Source: Micractinium sp. NFX-FRZ | Taxonomy: Eukaryota > Chlorophyta > Trebouxiophyceae > Chlorellales > Chlorellaceae | Assembly: GCA_029339195.1 (NCBI GenBank) | Contig: JAPTJF010000127.1 | Span: forward strand, 62,001 to 126,000 | Direction of reading: 5' to 3' | Length of the DNA stretch: 64,000 nt | Part shown: piece by piece, positions 10,805-21,886 of the stretch | Layout: the number at the start of each line of letters is the position of its first letter | How positions within the stretch are numbered: position 1 is the first letter of the stretch | Translations under genes and position numbers: made by a program | The notes under the pieces: model-generated | The model's database searches: none | What the model was told of the DNA's origin: nothing | The model's input: only the letters and a program-made list of their open reading frames with translations

Positions 10805-12810
10805 ATGCCGCTGCTGGTCACGATCGCCTCCGCCCTTGAGGCGGCCTCACCCGGCCTGCTGGCTGCGCTGCCCACGTGAGGGTGGACAGCGCCGCACAAT
10901 GTGTCACCTGCGGGGCGTTGGCAATTTGCTGCCACGTCCACTGGAAGCTGCCGCCGCCATACGCCGCCGCACCCAGCCACGAGCTCACTGATCCAAGCTC
11001 ACTGATCCTTGTTGCTGCACGTCTTCTCAGCGACAATCTCAAGCTACGCTAGAATCACATCCCCACGCAGAGTTGTGCAGAATTGGTCCCTTCTTGTGAG
11101 CAGTAGCTCAGTGCCCCTCCATTCGCTGCTCCCGCCCTGCCCCCATCCGCCTGCAGGCCCGACTGGGCGCTGGCGGGCGCCTTTGCTGCCGTGTTTGGCG
11201 TGCAGCGGCTTGTTCCCACATTCAAACCGGACTGGTACAAGGCGCTGCGCAAGCCTGACTGGACCCCCCCAAACGTGGTCTTCCCCTTAGGTCCGGGGGC
11301 CGGGCAGGCCGTGCCAAACGGGCGGTGGGTGCTCAAGCGGGGAGGCCGGACCGCGGCGGACAGCTGGGCAGCCAAGCGGAGGAGAGCCTTGCCTTCCCTT
11401 GCCACCCGCTGCTGCCGCCATTGCTGCTGCTGCTGCTGCTGCTTCTGCTGCTTTTTGTGGCACTCACTCCCACGCCACAGCTCCCTCTCTCCCGAGCCAA
11501 GGGTCCCCCCCACCCCCACAGGGCGCTGTCTTGACTCGTCCCGGTTGGCCTGGCCCCCGCCGCAGTGTGGATCCCTCTGAAGGTCCTGCAGTCTGTGGCG
11601 GCCTGGCTGGTGTGGAGCTCCGCCGACACCCCGCAGCAGCTGGCCCTGCCCCTGGGCCTGTTTGCCGTGCACATGGCGCTGGGCAACTGGTGGAACGTGG
11701 TGTTTTTCGGGCGGCACAAGCTGCGGGAGAGCCTGGGATGGATGGGCGCCTTCTGGTGATGCGTTGTTTTTACAATACCTGCCTTTAACTTGCTTAGTGT
11801 GTTGTTGGTTGGGCAGCACGGAGCTGCGGGAGTGCCTGGAGAACACGGGCGCCATGTGGTGAGACGCTGTGGTTACAGTACGGCAGTATGGAAGGAGCCG
11901 CTCTCAGCTTGGGATGGGGGTGGGGGCTTAAGGGAGCATGACGGTGGGAGGTCCGACGCTGCCAATGGGTGGGTATTGCATGTGCTGTGACCACAGCACC
12001 GGGGCCCAGCGTGGGAGGCAAGCAGGGCGCATGCATGCGCAGTCTGTGCGCTGACCTGGCGCGCTGCCCATGGGCATCAAATTTGGCTGCTCAGCTGCCT
12101 GACTTGCTGCCATGAAGAAGACACGTGATTGCTGTCTATGCTGCCCTTCACGCTGCAGGGCCTCCATTGCAGCCTCCATTGCGGCCTTCTCCCAGGTTGG
12201 GCAGGCAGGGAGGCAGGGAATGGTGGTGGGGGGGGGGCTGGGAGGGGCAGCACCAGAGCGTCTGCTGTCAGCAGATGGGCGACAGGCGTGCAGCTGGCTG
12301 CAGCGTTGCGGGGGCAGGCCGCGCCGCTACCTGCGTGCCTGGGTGCCTGCACCCTCAGTAAGCCGTCCACCCGCCGCCTGTACCGCCGGCACCCTGTTTG
12401 TGTCCCCGCCCGTGCAGGTCAGCCCCCTAGCGGCCCTGATGTTTGCCCCTACCCAGGTGTGTGCGTGTGTGTGTGTGCAGATCAGAGCGGGGCAGGTTTA
12501 TGCGTGGTTCACCAGCTTAACGCAGGTGTGCCCAGGCACGGTCCTCTGTATGCTTGTTTCGATGCCCCACACCTCGGTGCCAGCGTCGCACCGCTTTGCC
12601 TCACCCCGCGCCCGCTTCACTACTCATCTCTCTGCGTGGTGCCCCTCCTGGTCCTGCGCTCACTGCACTCTGTCTGTGCCTCCTCCCCTCCCTTCACTCG
12701 TCCTGTCTTGCCCCTCCCCCATGCCCCAGGTGTGGGTCACCATTGCCGCCAAGCTGAATTGGGACATTGTGCAGCTGAACAAAGATGATGAGGGCGGCAA
12801 GCAGAAGTGA
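10805..12810 (+). CDS. TSPO: Translocator protein, TspO/MBR family
   Basis: Exons 10805-10875, 11157-11290, 11566-11755, 12159-12195, 12418-12456 and 12730-12810 give 183 aa. The family signature is clear: WYKALRKPDWTPPNVVF early, then LGNWWNVVFFG in the third helix and VSPLAALMFAPTQ late. TspO proteins are five-helix membrane proteins that bind tetrapyrroles or cholesterol and act in stress and porphyrin homeostasis, in mitochondrial, secretory or chloroplast-linked membranes. Intron 3 contains an optional 42-nt exon (11817-11858) that keeps the frame and would add 14 aa after FGRHKLRESLGWMGAFW; it is a tandem copy of the end of exon 3. TGTAA signals follow at 12986 and 12995. The start at 10805 is supported by the phase-2 junction into exon 2. 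Confidence 0.9.
11701..11883 (+). repeat. Tandem duplication across a splice donor (TSPO cassette exon)
   Basis: About 80 bp (11701-11781) covering the last 55 nt of exon 3, its donor and early intron is repeated with a 103-bp offset (11804-11883). Both copies share CTGCGGGAG and end TG/GTGA. In the second copy a GGCGGC has become GGCAGC, which supplies an AG acceptor and turns the copy into a 42-nt in-frame exon. Confidence 0.8.
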
Positions 12811-13307
12811 GGTTTATAGTGAAGACCCGTTGCTCCGTGACGGCGCCGCAGCAGGGGGCGCTTGCTAGCAAAGACAGCAGAGCGCCCGGCAACGACGGCC
12901 CCCACTGCAGCTACGGAAGCAGCAGCCTGCGGCGCACGGGTAGCAGTGCCGTCTGCATGCCCTGTGTCGCGCTCGGCGCTCAGCCTGTAATCCATGTAAT
13001 GTTGTTTCGAACCCTGTTGCCTGCACGAGCGTGGCCTCTTGATGCAAGGGAAGTTGCAGACTTTTACACGTCAGCGCACGGCGGCGCACAGTCACGACAT
13101 ATTAGAGTAGAGTGTCCAGTCTGGGGGGCACACTAGGTGTAGCCAACCCGACACGTACGGAGGCGCAAAGAGTGGTCAGTCAAGGTTGAAGGCGCATATG
13201 CAAGCATGTAAAGGAGGCCGCCAGAGTCGGAGTCGACTCGGCATGTCATGCCCACTTTTCAGTTGCGAGCTACTCGGCTCCACGCTTGTTGGCGCACTTG
13301 ACGCCGC
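12811..13307. other. Convergent 3' region, TSPO / LRR-RCC1 gene
   Basis: About 500 bp between the stops at 12810 (+) and 13308 (-). It carries TGTAA at 12986-12990 and 12995-12999 for TSPO and TTACA (minus-strand TGTAA) at 13064-13068 for the minus gene. No gene was seen. Confidence 0.6.
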
Positions 13308-16300
13308 TCAGCGGCGTGCCGGGGGCGGGAGCAGCCCAAAGATCCACTCGGACCCGGCCGCCAGGCTGGCAAACTTGTGGTCTCCCTGAACCTTGGACGG
13401 CGTGCGTAGGATTTCGCTGCTCAGATAACTGAAGGGGAGGGAGGTAGCGGGGATGGGGGTGTGATACCAGGGCTGAGTGAACAACACGGTGTCGAGCATG
13501 GCAGGCGACGGCATGAAGCCGGCCTGCTGTGGCCAGTTGTTAGGTACAAGGTGCGGCGCTGGTGGAGGGGTGGGCAGGAGAGGGACGCTGACACATGAGA
13601 CAGCGGCCAGCAGAATGCAGCGCCGGGCAAGCGTCATATGCATGCACGGCTGGAGTGCATGCAGGCGTACAACAGACAGCAGCAAAGCGCGCCGACAGAC
13701 GGACTGGCGGGGCAGCAATGTCCGGCTGCCTGAAGCCATCGCGCGCACTCACCCCCAGCAATAGGTGTACTCATCGGTGGCTAGGCCGCACCTGCAGGCC
13801 AAGCCGGGGGGACGAGGTTGTCCTGCTGGGTGAAAGAAAGGCGAGCACTGGCAGCCAGGGCAAGGTTGGATTGAGCACGCCGAAGCCGCCACCACACGTT
13901 GTCAGGCACACACCAATGTTTGCATGCACACATGCTCGCACACTCACGCAAAGGAGTCTCCCACGGCCAGCTGCTTGAAGCGCTGGCTCCCTGCCACCCT
14001 CACGGGCACCGCGCTGTCCTCCTTCTGGCTGCCGTCGCCCAGCTGCCCATATCCGTTGTGCCCCCTGCACCGTGGTGACCAAGCACAAGCACAGGCACAT
14101 GGGCAAGGCATGGGGCGCGGGGCAAGGCGTTTGTGTCGTAAACAAGAGAGCTCAAGGGTCACAGTGGACGGACCGGTTGCGGGACAGGGCAGGCTGGCGC
14201 CTCCACTCGCTGCCGCGCCACCCACAGCTGCTGCAATCGGCGGGTGTGTATCAACTGTAAATGGCTGCCCTCTGGCCTTCGTGTTCTTGCCTTGCCCCAC
14301 GCTACGCATATACCAATTATCTAAGCAGTCGGCAGTTTCACCTGCCAGCGCTTCTCAATGCAGCCGAGACGTCCCACGCCCCCCCTCCCCCCTCCCGCCA
14401 CCCACTCTTAATGTGCAGCTTACCAGCAGCTGACCGTGCCATCGCTTGCTAGAGCGCAAGAAAGCCAAGCGCTGCAGCCGACCTGGGTGAAAGTAAGGTT
14501 GGATGCCACCGGCTGGGGGGTTGATACCGCTACAGGCTTGCGTCCGTTGCCCAGCGCTCCGTAATCCCCTCCCCCCCAACACCTGCAGCCGCAACAGCAC
14601 GGAAAGGGAGGCGGCACTTGGGGAGCGCAGTGAGCTTGGGAGGCATTCAATCAATCAATCAATTGCGGGGGCGGCCACGTGGGCAGGGCTGGGTGCAGGG
14701 GAGAGCAGGAGGCACCCCAGGCTGCTGGAAATGGCAGCAGCGCACTCCCCACCCCCCCAAGAAAACCCATGCACTATCCATGGCCTCCATTCAATGGAAT
14801 GAAACCAGGCAAACCATCCCTTCATCACGCATCATGGCTCTTGGCGCACAACAGTGCAGTGCAGGCACCCACCAGGCCTTGCCCTTTGCGTCCACTCCGC
14901 AGGTGTGTTGGTATCCCGCGCACAGGTGAGCCCAGGAGTGACCCCCGGCAACCTTGACGCCAACATTGGAACCAGCCAGGCCGGCCACGCTGTCATCAGA
15001 GCCGTTGGCTGGCGCCGGCGCGCCGCTGCCCAGCTGCCGATGAGAGTCGCTCCCCCTGTGAGGACCAGAGGAGGGATGCCGCCAGACGGATGTGACAGCG
15101 GGTGGTTGGAAGCCAAGGCAGACGGGAGCACCGGATGGCCACCCAGCAGGGCATGGCATGTCGTGGCAGCCCTTGCTCAACGTGCGCATGTCCTGCCGGG
15201 TGTCAGCGGCAGCACCGCGGCCGACTCAGATGGCAAGCTTGATGTGCCCGCCACCCGCCAGCCCACGGGGCAGCGGCAACAATGCGGCTCAACATGACCC
15301 GCCCTCCTGCCTGCCAACTCATCGGGCCCTCCCGCTTGCCCGAACGCCCGCCCGCCCACCAGCACACGGCTGCGCCCGTCCCGAGCTCGATGCCGCACGC
15401 ATGGTCGGTTCCAGCATAGATGCTTGAAAAGGTGAAGCCCGCCACAGGCACCATGGGCTGCTGGCAGGGGCATGGGTGTTGGGCAGGGCAGGGCGGTACG
15501 GTGCATGTGGTACGGGGTTGAGTGTCACCGCTGATATGGGCTCCAGGCGGAGGGCAATACAGGGGCTGGCAGGTTTGGAGTGGGCTGGAAGGGAGGCTGG
15601 CAGGCAGCTGAGTACTTGGCAGCTGGTCGCGTCAGCCACTTCACTACACCAGGCCAGGAGTGTAGCCACCCAGGGCAGGGACAGGTGCGCAGTGAGAGCT
15701 CTGTTGAGACGTGCACGGTGTAACAGGGAGGAAAGAAAGACGTAAAGGAAGAAGGAAGGAAGGAAGGAAAGAATGAAAGAAAGAAGGAAGGAGGCAGCGC
15801 ACCTCTGTGCCGTCCACATCGATATTCCCCCGCGCATCATACTCATAGCGCTCGCCTGAATGAAGAATGCAACATCAGAATGCAACAGTACTGTGAGAGG
15901 AACAGAGGGGTGGACGGCCAGCTTGCTGCCACGCCTGGCACACTCAGTGCGGAAGCAGCGGGATGTATGCTCCTTCAGAACCAGTCAGCGTGGAAGCAGC
16001 GGGGCTTCAGTGCAGTCGCCCCAGCAGGGACATACGCTCCTTCAGAACCAGGCCAGGGATGCATTGGACACGCACGACAGCACAGCACAGCACAACACAT
16101 TCCACGGCCGCCCAGCACAGCACACCCTGCTCGCGCGCACACCCCAACGTGCGACGGGGAGACCACAGCGCAGCGCAGCACGGGACAGCAAAGTACGGCA
16201 CAACACGGCGCAGTGCAGCACAGCACAATGTGGCATGCTCCGAGCCCCCAGCCAACGTACCCCAGCACACGGCCGTGTGCTCCCCCTTCAGCAGGCCACA

Positions 16301-19300
16301 TGTGAAGCGCCTTCCGGCGGCGAGGGCGGTGAACGCGGGGGAGCCAAATGCGGTCACTTGAATAGGCACTTCCGCCGTGGCGTGCCGTGGCACGCCCAGC
16401 TGGCCGTACCAGTTCTCCCTGCAGGGCAGATTTCATGCACAGCAGGACGAAAGGCAGTCGAGGAACGTGAGGAGAGAGGGTTGGTCGCTCCAGCAAGCTT
16501 TGTGGCAATGCATTGCCTCCGCCAAGTCTGCCTTGTCACTGCGGCAGGTGGCATCAGCCGCCAGCTGCCTCGTGGGTCCTCACCCCCAGGGCAGTACGCC
16601 CTGCCATCTGCCAGCAGCCCAGGCAGTGCAACACCCACGCTTCTCACCCCAGGCAGTACGCCGTGCCATCTGCCAGCAGCCCGCAAGCGTGGTCGCTCCC
16701 CGCAGAGATGGACACGAATGGAAGGCCGCCAGGCAGGGGGGTGGGGATGGGGGACTCCAGGACGATGAAATCGTCGACCACATACTCATTCAGCCCGGCC
16801 ACCGTCTCTCCTGCAGGGCGAAAAGGGAAGGAGCGGCGCGCAAGGGGTGGTGAGGGGGACACTTGCGAAGAGCAGAGGCACCAGTCGTACATGCCCGGCA
16901 GCTGCCGCAGGCACAGCGACTGTTGCGCGCGCATGCACGCAGCGTGCTCAGCAGCCCTCCTGCACAGCATAGAAAGGAGGCCCGCAAAGTTATCCGCGAG
17001 GTTTTCTTGAGTGGGGTGGTGTCGAGGGACACCGGTGATCTCCTGCACAGCATGCTCAGCAGCCCTCCCTGCACAGCATGCACAGCAGCATGGGCTCACC
17101 CCAGTACAGCACGCTGCCTGGCTCGCCAGGTGGCAGCGGCGGCTGCTGCGCGGGTGGGGATGGCGCAGGCGGGGCGCGGGTGGTATTGCCACCGCTGCAG
17201 GGAATGGCGTTCCCCTGGCACTTCACGCCATCAATGTTAATCTCGCCGGCACAGACCTGCAAGCAACAAGGGTTTGGGTTTAGAAGGAAGAAAGAGGGAG
17301 GGAAAATCGTGGGTCGGGGGCCATGCAGGGGGCTGGGTCGCACTGTGTGCAGGTTTGCAGCACAGGCAGGGAGCGAAGCAACTTGACAAAGCGGCGCTTG
17401 GGGGCCAGCAGACAGCTCGGCGGCTGGGCACACCCGGCAAGGAAACGAGGGTTGGTTGCAAGTGCATTCGACAGAAGGGGTGGTATTGCGGGGCAAACAT
17501 GCAACACAGTGAGCCAACAGCAGCTCGTGCTCACCAGTGCTACTAAAGATGGGGGCACGGGGCCGCACAGGGGGGTGTTGTCGACCGTCAGTAACTCTAG
17601 CTGGGGAAACGCGGTGTCCCACTCCTCCGGGATGCTGCCCGTGAACTTATTGCCCCCCAACTGGCTGCAGCGGTGACGCGGAGGGCGGCGGCGGCTCTGG
17701 GTAAAGGAGGCGCAGGAGCAAACAGTGGCTGCGCAAGAGGCAGCCTGCAATGCGCGGGCCGAGGCCCAAGAGATGCCTAGAGACCCGGAAGCAGCAGCAA
17801 GAGCCACAGCCACAGCAGCAGCCACGGCAGCAACAGCAGCGGCAGCGGCAGCAGAACCAGCAGAACCAGCAGCAGCAGTGGCAGCAGAGGCAGCAGCATA
17901 CTTCTTGCCATCAGGGTGGCCGGCAATGTGCTGCGCTGCCAGCCCCAATGAGGGGAGCTCACAGTGTGGTGAGGGAGAGCATGGAGGCGTTGGAGGCCCA
18001 GGAGAGGGGCAGGGAGGAGCTGAGGGAGTTGTTTGTGAGAGCCAGCACTTCAAGGTCTTGCAGGGCGCCAGCGCCTGCCCATGCCTCTGGCAGCGGGCCT
18101 GTCACGTTGTTGTGGCTCAAGTGCAGCTCACGGAGTGCGGGCCACTTTGCAGGGGCGGCCCAGGCGGCAGGCAGGGTGCCGGTGATGAGGTTGCTGGCGA
18201 GCTCCAGCCACCGTAGGGCCTGGAAGGCGCCCCATGCCTCGGGCAGAGGGCCTGCAGGTGGTGGGTGGGGCGAGGTGGCGTGCAGCTAGCTGGGGCGGGG
18301 TGGGCGCAATTGGAGGCACACGCCGGCCAGAGGCAGGGGAAAGCCTCTCACTGAGTCCTGTAGCAGGTGACATGCACACACATGCGTGCATGAGGCACAT
18401 GCCATGGCACCCTCGCTCTGCCGCTTGCATTCAACCATCAAATTTGGTGAAGCACACTGGCGGCATCTACCAAGTAGTTGAGGTGCGGCTCGCTGGTAAG
18501 CTAAGGTAGGCAGGGAGGGCTCACATGTGATGCGGTTGGTGGACAGGACCAGCTTCTCCAGGAGTGGGAGGGAGCCGTTTTGCCCCCACGAGGCGGGCAG
18601 GGAACCATTGATGGCGTTCTTTTGCAGCAGGACGGTCCGCAGGGAGGGGAGCGACCCATTGGCGCCCCACTTGCTGGGCAGGGGGCCTGCAGTGGGGAGG
18701 GGTCGGCGGGGTGCACTGGCATGTGGGTGCACGGGCATGTGGCATGTGGGTGCACTGGCATGTGGCATGTGGGTGCACTGGCATGTGGGTGCACAAGCAT
18801 GTGGGGTGCACAAGCATGTGGGTGCACTGGCATGTGGGTGCACAAGCATGTGGGTGCACTGGCATGTGGGTGCACAAGCATGTGGGTGCACAGGCATGTG
18901 GCATGTGGGTGCACTGGCACTTCGGTGCACTGGCATGTGGCATGTGGGCGCACAAGCATGTGGGTGTGCAGGTGTTTCTTACTTTCGGCGGGGCGGGACG
19001 CGCTCATGGCAGATGCCAACAAGGATTGAGAGGGGTCGTGACTGTTGCCAATGCAGGGTTTATAAAAGCGTCGCGGGCGCAGCATGCCCCCTGCAGGCGC
19101 CACGTCAGCATCAGCCTGGCACCTTCCGTGCTGGGCAGCTGAGTGTAACACCGGCTCACCTCCAATTAAGTTGCCAGAGACGTCCAGTGTTTCCAATTTC
19201 GGGAGGGAGCCAGGTGAGGCCCAACTGGCGGGCAGCGGGCCTGTCAGCCGGTTGCCGGCCAGGTCGCTGCAAGAGGGGTGGGTTGCAGGGGATGGGTCAA

Positions 19301-20727
19301 GAGCCAGAGTGATGTGCGAAAATGCGGGCCCCGAGGGCCACATGCCGCCACACGCCCATGACACTCAAGCCCTGCTGTGGGGCCAGGGCGGCCAGGCGGT
19401 CGGGCATCCCAGCAGGCAGCGGGTTGGGGGCAGCCGAGAGGCCGGCGCCCTACGCAGCAGGGCAGCAGGGCAGCAGGGCAGCAGGGCACGCGGCCCATCA
19501 GACGAAGCTGGCCGCGGCGGTCTCCAGCGGGCGCCGGCGGCATGGCACACACAGGGTAGTGAGGTTGGGGAACGCGCCGGGTGCGCCAAACTCGGGCGGA
19601 AGGGGTCCCGTCAGGTTGTTGCAAGGCATCCGGATGCTGGTGAGGCTGCGCACGGGCAAGTGGGGGGCCAAGCATGCGTGGAGCTGGTGGGGGTGAGCAC
19701 GGCGAGGATTGCCGCCCGTATGCAACGCAGCAGAGCAGAGCAGAATGCAGCACGTCACGTCACAGCACATCACAGCAGAGCACAGCCCAGCGCGTTAAAG
19801 AGGACATGCCCCGATTGAACTCGCGCAATTCACGGGTGCTCACCCGAGGGTGGCCAGCTGAGGTGCAAGCGTTCCCTGGGCCTTCACTGTGAAGGGTAGC
19901 AGCGCGGTGCCGTTGTCAGAATATGCGAGTGGATACATCAAGCCTGCATCTGAGAAGAGGGCGTCTTTATGCGGCCAGTAGCTACAGAGGGGCAGGGAGG
20001 GGGGCAAGGAATGCAAAGAGGAGCGGGATTGTGAGGCGCGGGGACTCTAGCCTGGTTGCGCTGCACGCCAAGCCTGGTTACGGTATGCACGCCATGCACA
20101 TCCAGAGGGCCTGCACAGCTGGTCTGGTGCATCCGCCCCATGTCACAATGCGTGCAACCCCGCACACTTGGATGCCTGCTGCACTCACAGCTCAAATGTC
20201 CCCTCGCGACACAGGACTCCAGTCCACGTGCACACGTCGGGCACGTCAGCTGTCCAGCCCACAAACGAGTTGCCCCTGGCAAATGCGTCCCAGTTTGTGA
20301 TGGCCGCCTTTTGGGCCAGCAGTGCCGCGACTGCAGGCAGGCACATGGGAGCAGGCAGGCGGTGATGCCGCCGTGACGACAGCTGGCCTGGCCGCAGGCG
20401 GCCACCGGTAGTAGGCAAGAACCACAACGCCAAAACAGCGCGCCGGTGGCACACCAGCTAGCAGTTCCATCCCTTTCAATCTCTGAGTCTAGATACAGGC
20501 CGATGTTGGGTGAAGAAACGATGTATATGTAGCAGCATGCGCAGGCCACACTCTACCACAATGTGAGGCAGCAGCGCACTGCGGCCCGTCCCGCCAGGGG
20601 CCACCCCCCGCAGCACTTTAGCGCCCCGCTTCGCGGCGGCACCGCACTCACGAGTATCTTCCTCGCTCGCTCTGCAGGTGGCTGCCAGCAGGACAGCTGC
20701 GAGCGGCAACAGCCAGCGCCGCGCCAT
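13308..20727 (-). CDS. Secreted LRR + RCC1-repeat protein, 847 aa
   Basis: Eighteen minus-strand exons, all phase-consistent: 20727-20652, 20330-20189, 19981-19844, 19645-19553, 19266-19160, 18686-18525, 18251-17963, 17664-17535, 17256-17100, 16810-16648, 16418-16261, 15855-15803, 15457-15360, 15055-14873, 14582-14424, 14064-13948, 13791-13753, 13587-13308. Residues 1-20 form a signal peptide (MARRWLLPLAAVLLAA). Next comes a plant-type LRR cap (ALLAQKAAITNW, DVCTWTGVLC), then about eight LRRs with NxLTGPLPxxW cores, a Pro-rich linker (about residues 400-430) and an RCC1 array with C-G-L..CWG ends to the C-terminus. No transmembrane segment or kinase was found, so it is likely secreted or wall-associated. 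LRR plus RCC1 suggests ligand binding; the ligand is unknown. Confidence 0.82.
15726..15795. repeat. GGAA/GAAA purine microsatellite
   Basis: A tract of AGGA and GAAA units on the plus strand lies in the intron just past exon 12 of the LRR-RCC1 gene. On the coding (minus) strand it is a TTCC/TTTC pyrimidine tract. Confidence 0.75.
15955..16235. repeat. Tandem-duplicated intron segments with CAGCACAGCA runs
   Basis: This part of intron 11 of the LRR-RCC1 gene holds two copies of CTCCTTCAGAACCAG (15971-15985 and 16038-16052), followed by imperfect CAGCACAGCACAACAC-type repeats to about 16230. No coding signal. Confidence 0.6.
16577..16690 (-). repeat. Echo of an exon-intron junction, LRR-RCC1 exon 10
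   Basis: The end of exon 10 with its donor (16641-16690) is followed in the intron by a near copy at 16577-16625, about 64 bp away. Both carry CTGCCATCTGCCAGCAGCCC (plus strand). Confidence 0.75.
18710..18975. repeat. 16-bp minisatellite in an LRR-gene intron
   Basis: About 16 tandem units of GCATGTGGGTGCACtg or GCATGTGGGTGCACaa, with occasional extra GCATGTG insertions. The two unit types often alternate, giving a 32-bp higher-order period. It lies between LRR exons 5 and 6 of the secreted LRR-RCC1 gene. The apparent His/Val/Gly/Cys-rich open frames across it are a by-product of the repeat. Confidence 0.85.
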
Positions 20728-21886
20728 GTGTGCCGAGTGGCTGGCCTGTGAGTGAGTGGCCTTTCCGAACGCAGAATGCGCGCAGGATGGCCCAATGGAT
20801 GGGCTGACCGGCCTTGGATGTCTGTGCGTGAGGGGCGCTGGCAAGGCTGAGCTGGCCTGAAGAGCAGGTACCGCCGAGAGAGGCTGAGCACACCAGCTGG
20901 TGGCCTGCATTCCCGCTTGCTTCAACATAGAAGAGCTGAAGGGAGAGCAGGCTCGCCTTTTTACTAAACCGAGGGATCTTTACGATGTGGCTGCCCCATT
21001 TCAGCATCATGAGGTTGTCCGCCAGGCGGTGGGCAGAGCGGGCAGTCGCGGCCGCGCCTGGCGGCACTTTTCCAGTGAAGCTGGCCAAAGGAGAAAAGGG
21101 GAATCCCGATCCACACACTTTCCCAACAGAACCGACTGAGTTTTTGTGCTCCTGTCCTCAAGTGCCGACACCTGTTTTGTCAGCAGTGATCAGCACACTT
21201 CCGGCCTTGCGCCGGCTGGGCCCACAGGCTCACCCACCCATCCATCGTACGTGGCAGCCACCCCGGATAATGATTCATGGCATGGTAAGGAGACCGTATG
21301 GGATTCAATAAGGGCACCATGTCAACCTCAGTTGTTCAATGCGCAAGCTGCAATGGGATGGAGCGCATACTCGAGTGCGGCATGTGGCGGGACGGCGGCG
21401 GGCGGCGGAAGGCGGGGCCAACCTGGCAGGGGCTTGTCCATCCCCGCTCCTACCCCTCCGACAGTGGCAGCCGCACTCTTTCGGCCAGCACTTGACGACA
21501 GTGGCAGCCGGCGGGGACGCCAGTCAACCAAACTTTTTGCGCTCTTCTCCGCGGGCGATCGGAGGCGTGCGGACCAGCGGGGCCGCAACATTTTTCATCA
21601 CCGAGAGTCTCTAGTGCGCCGTCGCAAGCCGCGAGCGACACTCGATCACAAGAGTTGGGCCAGTTTGTGCGCAGCAGGCAGGCTGCAGCCCAGGCGCGCT
21701 CCCACCGCAAGTTGCATTGACTGGTGAGTGCGTAGAACTGCCCTTGAGGCCGCCAGGTGGGGCGGCCGCCTCCTTCCTGCCCAGCCGCCTGCCGCCACCG
21801 CTGCCACCCCCGCGCACCCGACACCTCTCGGCACCCCTGCCTTTCCAGGCTGACGCCTAAGAAGCTGGGCGCACACCAGCAGCCAT
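20728..21886. promoter_or_regulatory. Divergent intergenic region, LRR-RCC1 gene / VPS52
   Basis: About 1.16 kb between divergent start codons at 20727 (-) and 21887 (+). It should contain both promoters and the VPS52 5' UTR with its intron. The open frame at 21146-21727 has no recognisable protein character and ends at the predicted UTR splice donor, so it is not called as a gene. Confidence 0.45.
21724..21848 (+). other. Predicted 5' UTR intron of VPS52
   Basis: A strong donor CTG/GTGAGTGC (21723/21724) and acceptor CTTTCCAG/G (21848/21849) bracket a pyrimidine-rich segment 38 bp upstream of the VPS52 start codon. Neither side is coding, so this would be a leader intron. Confidence 0.5.

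Noticed and set aside
12995..13040. TTCGAA-containing segment suggesting a tRNA T-loop
   Set aside because: No cloverleaf arms could be folded on either strand, and it falls in the TSPO 3' UTR next to TGTAA.
18710..18975. Regular 16-bp repeats that could suggest a CRISPR array
   Set aside because: Units are head to tail with no unique spacers, inside an intron of a nuclear gene: a minisatellite.
21146..21727. 193-aa plus-strand open frame upstream of VPS52
   Set aside because: No domain-like composition, lies in the promoter/leader, and ends at the predicted 5' UTR splice donor.
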